Below are positions 5,017-8,952 of a stretch of DNA of 8,952 bases, piece after piece. How positions within the stretch are numbered: position 1 is the stretch's first letter; each line of letters starts with the position of its first letter. The stretch is from contig JAURQY010000074.1 in assembly GCA_030835875.1 (NCBI GenBank), positions 1 to 8,952 on the forward strand, in the 5' to 3' direction. This DNA comes from Nitriliruptorales bacterium (lineage in GTDB: Bacteria > Actinomycetota > Nitriliruptoria > Nitriliruptorales > Nitriliruptoraceae). Position numbers and translations under genes: made by a program. The notes under the pieces are model-generated. The model was not told the origin of the DNA. It searched no databases and saw only the letters and a program-made list of their open reading frames with translations.

Positions 5017-7143
5017 TCACGACCGCCGACGCCCCCGGCTCGTGTCGTCGCGTCGCCCACCGCTCCGGGCCTGCCGGCCACTGCGGCCGCCACCCCGCGC
5101 CGGTCCTCGAGCCGCGTCCCCGCCCCGGCCGCGCGTCTCGAGGACGACTGGGACGCCGCTGAGGTCGTAGCGCTCGCGCAGGATCCGTTCGAGATAGCGC
5201 AGGTAGGAGTCATCGAGCGGGCCGCTCGCGAACAGGAGGATCCGGGGCGGAGCGACATCCACCTGGACGGCGTAGCGCAGGCGGACCGGTCGGGTGCCAC
5301 TGCGTGCGGGCGCATGGTCCTCGACGGCGCGCGCGATGACCTGGTTGAGCTCCCCGGTCGGGATCCGTCGGCGGTGGTTCGTGAGGACCGTCGCGATCGC
5401 AGGTGCCAGACGGCTGACGGCTCGGCCGGTGAGCGCGCTGATGTTGACGCGCGGTGCCCACATCGCGAACCCGAGGAGGCGGTCCAGCTCCTTCTCGAGA
5501 TCCTCGCGCCGCTCCTCGTCCACCCGGTCCCACTTGTTGAGGACGACGATGAGCCCGCAGCCCGAGTCGCGCAGCATGGCGGCGAGCCGCTGCTCCTGCG
5601 CACCGATGGGCTCGCCGGCATCGATCAGGAACAGCACGAGGTCCGCGCGCTCGATGGCGGCGCGCGTCCGATCGACCGCGTACTGCTCGAGGTCCTCGCC
5701 GCTGCGGTAGCGGCGGCGCAGTCCCGCCGTGTCGACGAGCACGAGGTCCTGGCCGTCCAGCTGCACGAGCGTGTCGATCGCGTCGCGGGTCGTGTGCGGC
5801 GCGTCGTGGACGATGGCGCGGTCCTCACCGCTGAGACGGTTGAGGAGCGTGGACTTCCCGACGTTGGGTCGTCCGACGATGGCGATGCGCGGGGTCCCGG
5901 GGGCCGCGACGAGCGCGCCCCCCTCCCCCGGTTCCTCGGGCAGCGCGCCGACGATCGCGTCGAGCAGCGCATCGACCCCGCGTCCGTTCCGCGCCGAGAC
6001 GGCGAGCGGCTCACCCAGACCGAGCCGGACCTGCTCCGCAGCAGCGACGACGTCGATCTCGCGGTCGACCTTGTTCACGACGAGCAGCGTCCGGTTCCGC
6101 GAGCGCCGCAGCGTCCGCGCGACGCGCTCGTCGTCATCGAGGATCCCGACCCCGGCGTCGATGACCTGCACGACCACGTCGGCGGCGTCGATCGCGGCCT
6201 CCGTCTGCCGGACGACCTCGCGGCCGATCGCGCCCTCAGCAGCACGCTCCCAGCCCCCCGTGTCGACGAGCACGAACTCATGCCCTTCCCAGGACGCCAC
6301 GTGCTCGGTGCGGTCACGGGTCACGCCGGGTTCTGCCTCGACGATTGTGACGCGCTCGCGCAGGATCCGGTTGACGAGCGTCGACTTGCCGACGTTCGGT
6401 CGTCCGACGATGGCGACACGCGGGAGGCGGCGCGGCCGGCTGGCCGCCTCGAGGATGCGTTGCCGTGCGATGGCGAGGACGCGCGCCTCGACGATGTCGA
6501 CGACGTCCTCGAACGGGACGTCGGTCGTGTCGAGCACCCACGCGTCCTCGGCCGCGCGCAGCGGCGCGGTCGCCCGTGTGCTGTCGAGCTCGTCGCGACG
6601 CTCGATCGCGGCCTGCAGCTCGGCGATGTCGTCGCGGCCGAGCTGCGATGCACGCCGTCGCGCCCGCTCCTCGGCGCTGGCCGTGAGGAGCACCTTGAGG
6701 TCAGCGTCGGGCAGGACCACCGTGCCGATGTCGCGTCCCTCGACCACGCCACCCTCGGCGGCGAGCGCGCGCTGGTGTTCGAGCAGGACCTCCCGCACCG
6801 CAGGATGCGCCGAGACCACGGACACGTTCGCGGAGACGACGTCGCCACGGATCTCGTCCTCGACATCCGCGCCGCCGAGGAACGTCCGACCGTCCCGACG
6901 CTCGACGTGCGTCGTGCGTGCGATCGCTGCACAGGCGACGGCGTCGTCGAGGTCGACGCCACTGCGAACGCACGCGAGGGTGATCGCGCGGTAGATGGCG
7001 CCAGTGTCGAGGTGGGTGGCGCCGAGTCGGTCCGCCAGCGCCCGCGCGACGCTCGACTTCCCGGACCCGGCGGGCCCGTCGAGCGCGATGCGCAGCGTCT
7101 GTGCGGTCGACGCGACAGCGTCGTCGGGGATCCGCTCAGCCAT
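5017..7143 (-). CDS. der: Bifunctional cytidylate kinase / ribosome-assembly GTPase Der (fusion)
   Basis: One 708-residue frame encodes two enzymes. Residues 17-225 are cytidylate kinase, which phosphorylates CMP/dCMP: P-loop GPAGSGKSS (23-31), LDTGAIYRA (45-53), EGRDIGTVV (135-143) and the substrate/lid part ERRDELDSTRATAPL (181-195). Residues 242-675 are Der (EngA), needed for 50S ribosome assembly. G domain 1 has GRPNVGKST (247-255), DTGGWE (294-299), NKVD (357-360) and SAR (383-385). G domain 2 has GRPNVGKST (424-432), DTAGL (471-475), NKWD (536-539) and SAL (569-571). A KH-like domain fills about 585-670, and a basic Arg/Gly-rich tail (671-708) follows. The ATG at 7143 has GGGAGG upstream and overlaps the aroA stop by 8 bases; the earlier in-frame ATG at 7224 lies inside aroA. 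Cmk and Der are usually separate neighbouring genes; this fusion is known in some actinobacteria. All key residues look intact. Confidence 0.95.
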   Translation of the reverse strand: MAERIPDDAVASTAQTLRIALDGPAGSGKSSVARALADRLGATHLDTGAIYRAITLACVRSGVDLDDAVACAAIARTTHVERRDGRTFLGGADVEDEIRGDVVSANVSVVSAHPAVREVLLEHQRALAAEGGVVEGRDIGTVVLPDADLKVLLTASAEERARRRASQLGRDDIAELQAAIERRDELDSTRATAPLRAAEDAWVLDTTDVPFEDVVDIVEARVLAIARQRILEAASRPRRLPRVAIVGRPNVGKSTLVNRILRERVTIVEAEPGVTRDRTEHVASWEGHEFVLVDTGGWERAAEGAIGREVVRQTEAAIDAADVVVQVIDAGVGILDDDERVARTLRRSRNRTLLVVNKVDREIDVVAAAEQVRLGLGEPLAVSARNGRGVDALLDAIVGALPEEPGEGGALVAAPGTPRIAIVGRPNVGKSTLLNRLSGEDRAIVHDAPHTTRDAIDTLVQLDGQDLVLVDTAGLRRRYRSGEDLEQYAVDRTRAAIERADLVLFLIDAGEPIGAQEQRLAAMLRDSGCGLIVVLNKWDRVDEERREDLEKELDRLLGFAMWAPRVNISALTGRAVSRLAPAIATVLTNHRRRIPTGELNQVIARAVEDHAPARSGTRPVRLRYAVQVDVAPPRILLFASGPLDDSYLRYLERILRERYDLSGVPVVLETRGRGGDAARGPARGGGRSGRQARSGGRRDDTSRGRRRS

Positions 7144-8482
7144 CGGTGACCTCCCACCTGCCGCCGAGCGACTCGAGGTCGGCGAGGAACTGGGGGTAGG
7201 AGGAGCCGACGGTCCCGAAGCCACCGATGGTCACCGAGCCGGATCCCAAGGACGCTGCGACCGCGGCCGTCATCGCGATCCGATGGTCGCCCTGCGCATC
7301 GACATGACCCGGCCCGGGACGTTGCCCTCCGGGGACACGGAAGCCGTCCGGCGCCTCCTCGACGAGGATGCCGAGCTCGCCGAGCGTCGCCGTGAGGACG
7401 CTGATCCGGTCGGACTCCTTCACCCGCAGCTCCGCGGCATCGCTGACGACGAGCCCGTCGTCGGAGAGCGCACCGGCGACGGCGAGGATGGGTAGCTCGT
7501 CGAGACAGCGCACGACGAGCTCGCCCGACACCTCGGCGCCGGTGAGCCGGCCCGGCGACACGCGGACGTCGCCGATGGGTTCCCCGCCCACCGTCCGCTC
7601 GCCGTCGATCGCGACGTCCGCACCCATGGCCCGGAGGACGTCGAGCGCCCCGGTCCTCCCCGGGTTGAGGACGAGTCCCGGCGTGAGGACCGTGCCGCTC
7701 CCGCAGGCGGCGGCGACATGCCAGAACGCAGCGGCCGACGGGTCGCGTGGCGCGTGGAGGGCGTCGACGGAGAAGCGGCCCGGGGTCACGGTGACGATCT
7801 CCTGAGCGTCCGCGTCCGAGGTCGTGGTCACCGTGATGCCGCCGTGTCGGAGCATCCGCTCGGTGTGGTCACGGCTCGCATGGGGCGAGCGCACCGTCGC
7901 CGTGACGCCACCGGCGACGGCGGCGAGGAGCACCGCCGACTTGACCTGCGCGCTCGCGACGGGACTCGACCACACGACGTCGCGGACCGCTCCGGGGAGG
8001 ACCTCGAGCGGCGGGAGGCGCTCCTCGCGTGCGACGGTCCGCACGCCCATCGCCGCGAGCGGCGCCGTGATGCGGTCGACTGGCCGTCGACGCAGCGACG
8101 CGTCGCCGTCGAGCACGACATGCCGTCCGGCGCCAGCTGCGAGTCCAGCGAGGAGCCGTAGGGTCGTGCCCGAGTTCCCGCAGTCGATCCCGACCGCGGA
8201 ACCGCCGGCGTCGGACGCGATCGGACCGGTGACGAGTCCACCCACTCGCCCGTCATCCTCGGACGCGAGGTCGACCTGCACCCCGAGCGAGCGCAGCGCG
8301 GCAGCGGTCGCGGCGACGTCAGCGCTCGGGGGGAGCCCGGACACCGCGACCGGCGAGCCGGCGAGGGCGCCGATGAGCAGGCACCGGTGACCGATGGACT
8401 TGTCGCCGGTGACGTGGACCGTGCCGGCGAGTGGGGCCGGAGCGATGCGGACCGAGTCGGGAAGGCTGGTCGCCCTGGTCAT
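7136..8482 (-). CDS. aroA: 3-phosphoshikimate 1-carboxyvinyltransferase (EPSP synthase)
   Basis: This 448-residue enzyme joins phosphoenolpyruvate to shikimate-3-phosphate, the sixth step of the shikimate pathway, in the cytoplasm. Family signatures run the full length: GDKSIGHR (26-33, with Lys28, Ser29 and Arg33 for substrate phosphates), GNSGTTLRLLAG (102-113), SSPVASAQVKSAVLLA (172-187), SRDHTERML (203-211), catalytic-region DELPILAVAGAL (328-339), LRVKESDRI (352-360) and GDHRIAM (398-404). The usual second serine of GDKSISHR is glycine here. The position matching E. coli Pro101 is leucine (Leu110), as in many Gram-positive-type enzymes. The ATG at 8482 overlaps the tyrA stop as ATGA; only a weak ribosome site is present, so translation is probably coupled. 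The stop overlaps the cmk-der start. Length and motifs indicate an intact enzyme. Confidence 0.96.
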   Translation of the reverse strand: MTRATSLPDSVRIAPAPLAGTVHVTGDKSIGHRCLLIGALAGSPVAVSGLPPSADVAATAAALRSLGVQVDLASEDDGRVGGLVTGPIASDAGGSAVGIDCGNSGTTLRLLAGLAAGAGRHVVLDGDASLRRRPVDRITAPLAAMGVRTVAREERLPPLEVLPGAVRDVVWSSPVASAQVKSAVLLAAVAGGVTATVRSPHASRDHTERMLRHGGITVTTTSDADAQEIVTVTPGRFSVDALHAPRDPSAAAFWHVAAACGSGTVLTPGLVLNPGRTGALDVLRAMGADVAIDGERTVGGEPIGDVRVSPGRLTGAEVSGELVVRCLDELPILAVAGALSDDGLVVSDAAELRVKESDRISVLTATLGELGILVEEAPDGFRVPGGQRPGPGHVDAQGDHRIAMTAAVAASLGSGSVTIGGFGTVGSSYPQFLADLESLGGRWEVTDG

Positions 8483-8952
8483 GCCTGGTCCAGCGGCGCT
8501 CGGGATCCGCTCCCCGTCCCCGCGACGAGCGCGGTGACGTCGACCGCCGCGAGGACGTCGATCGCCCGCGCGGCCGACGTCTCGCGGACACGCAGGAGGA
8601 GGGAGCCCCGGTCGGCAGCGGTCGCGTGGCGCATGGCCAGGTCCTCGATGTTGATCCCAACGCTCCCGAGTGCCGCAGTGATCCGTGCGATCTCGCCCGG
8701 ACGGTCACGCAGCGGCACGAGCAGGTCCTGCGTCGCCTCATCGATCGCCTTGGACACCAGCTGGCGTCGCGCCACGCTGGCCCGCCCGAGCAGCGTGCCG
8801 AGACCGGCGGTGTCTCCGGTGCGGACCGCATCAACCACGGTCGCGAACCGCTTGGTGAACGCCTCGAGCGCGGTCAGCACCGCGGCGCGGTTGTTCTGGA
8901 TGATGTCGAGCCACAGCGCAGGGTCGCTGGCGGCGATCCGGGTCGTGTCCCG
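8479..8952 (-). CDS. tyrA: Prephenate dehydrogenase, C-terminal part with ACT domain (5' end outside window)
   Basis: The last 157 residues of an NAD(P)-dependent prephenate dehydrogenase, which converts prephenate to 4-hydroxyphenylpyruvate on the way to tyrosine. The visible part opens with RDTTRIAASDPALWLDIIQNN, a hallmark of the helical dimerisation domain of TyrA, and continues with a helical stretch (AFTKRFATVVDAVRTGD). An ACT domain follows from about residue 74 (QDLLVPLRDRPGEIARI, GINIEDLAMRHA), usually a site for feedback control by an amino acid. The Rossmann NAD-binding domain lies upstream of the window. An internal GTG at 8880 is not a start, since the conserved frame continues to the window edge. 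The stop overlaps the aroA start by 4 bases. Confidence 0.92.
   Translation of the reverse strand, partial: RDTTRIAASDPALWLDIIQNNRAAVLTALEAFTKRFATVVDAVRTGDTAGLGTLLGRASVARRQLVSKAIDEATQDLLVPLRDRPGEIARITAALGSVGINIEDLAMRHATAADRGSLLLRVRETSAARAIDVLAAVDVTALVAGTGSGSRAPLDQA

Noticed and set aside
5314..7149. 611-codon plus-strand open frame, with a 421-codon one overlapping it
   Set aside because: Both are antisense shadows of the cmk-der fusion, whose sense frame carries full sets of kinase and GTPase motifs.
7144..7224. Upstream extension of cmk-der to ATG 7224
   Set aside because: It lies wholly inside aroA, is low-complexity, and ATG 7143 has a GGGAGG ribosome site and ends close to the kinase P-loop.

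Overview
The window is very GC-rich DNA (roughly 70% by eye) in which every supported gene lies on the minus strand. It looks like a chromosomal housekeeping segment of an actinomycetote. The strongest taxonomic cue is the set GarA-type FHA protein, FtsR-type MerR regulator, DUF151 nuclease and ResR-type MerR regulator, which matches the Mycobacterium tuberculosis block Rv1827-Rv1830. The gene order differs from mycobacteria, so a deeper-branching lineage is possible, but the sequence alone does not fix the class. I see no mobile element, CRISPR array, phage gene or plus-strand gene.

Read in the direction of transcription (high to low coordinates), the first block is metabolic: the 3' part of a prephenate dehydrogenase (tyrA, 8952-8479), EPSP synthase (aroA, 8482-7136) and a fused cytidylate kinase / GTPase Der (7143-5017). 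These overlap by 4 and 8 bases and look like one translationally coupled operon. It makes aromatic amino acid precursors and adds the nucleotide kinase and ribosome-assembly GTPase that often sit beside them.

A 105-base spacer with small inverted repeats follows, then tRNA-Pro(GGG) (4911-4838). Only 16 bases later comes a CDP-alcohol phosphatidyltransferase (pgsA-like, 4821-4216). One open frame runs through the tRNA into this gene, so automatic gene calling would probably add a spurious, tRNA-derived N-terminus.

The third block is a regulatory and cell-envelope cluster: garA (4143-3703), ftsR (3710-3018), a D-alanyl-D-alanine carboxypeptidase (3021-1783) and a DUF151 bifunctional nuclease (1739-1230). 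The first three overlap by 8 and 4 bases. After DUF151 come a hairpin and a convincing sigma-A-like promoter (TTGACG, 17-base spacer, TAGGCT; 1180-1152). The promoter faces resR (941-417) across a leader of about 200 bases containing repeats and hairpins. The window ends inside the ATPase gene of an osmoprotectant-type ABC importer (361-1).

Together the third block links nitrogen/carbon status (GarA), division control (FtsR), peptidoglycan trimming (the carboxypeptidase) and growth or recovery control (ResR). I found no clearly undescribed system. The points most worth a second look are the tRNA/pgsA junction, the resR leader, the carboxypeptidase inside the FtsR-ResR module and the altered N-terminal phosphosite of GarA.
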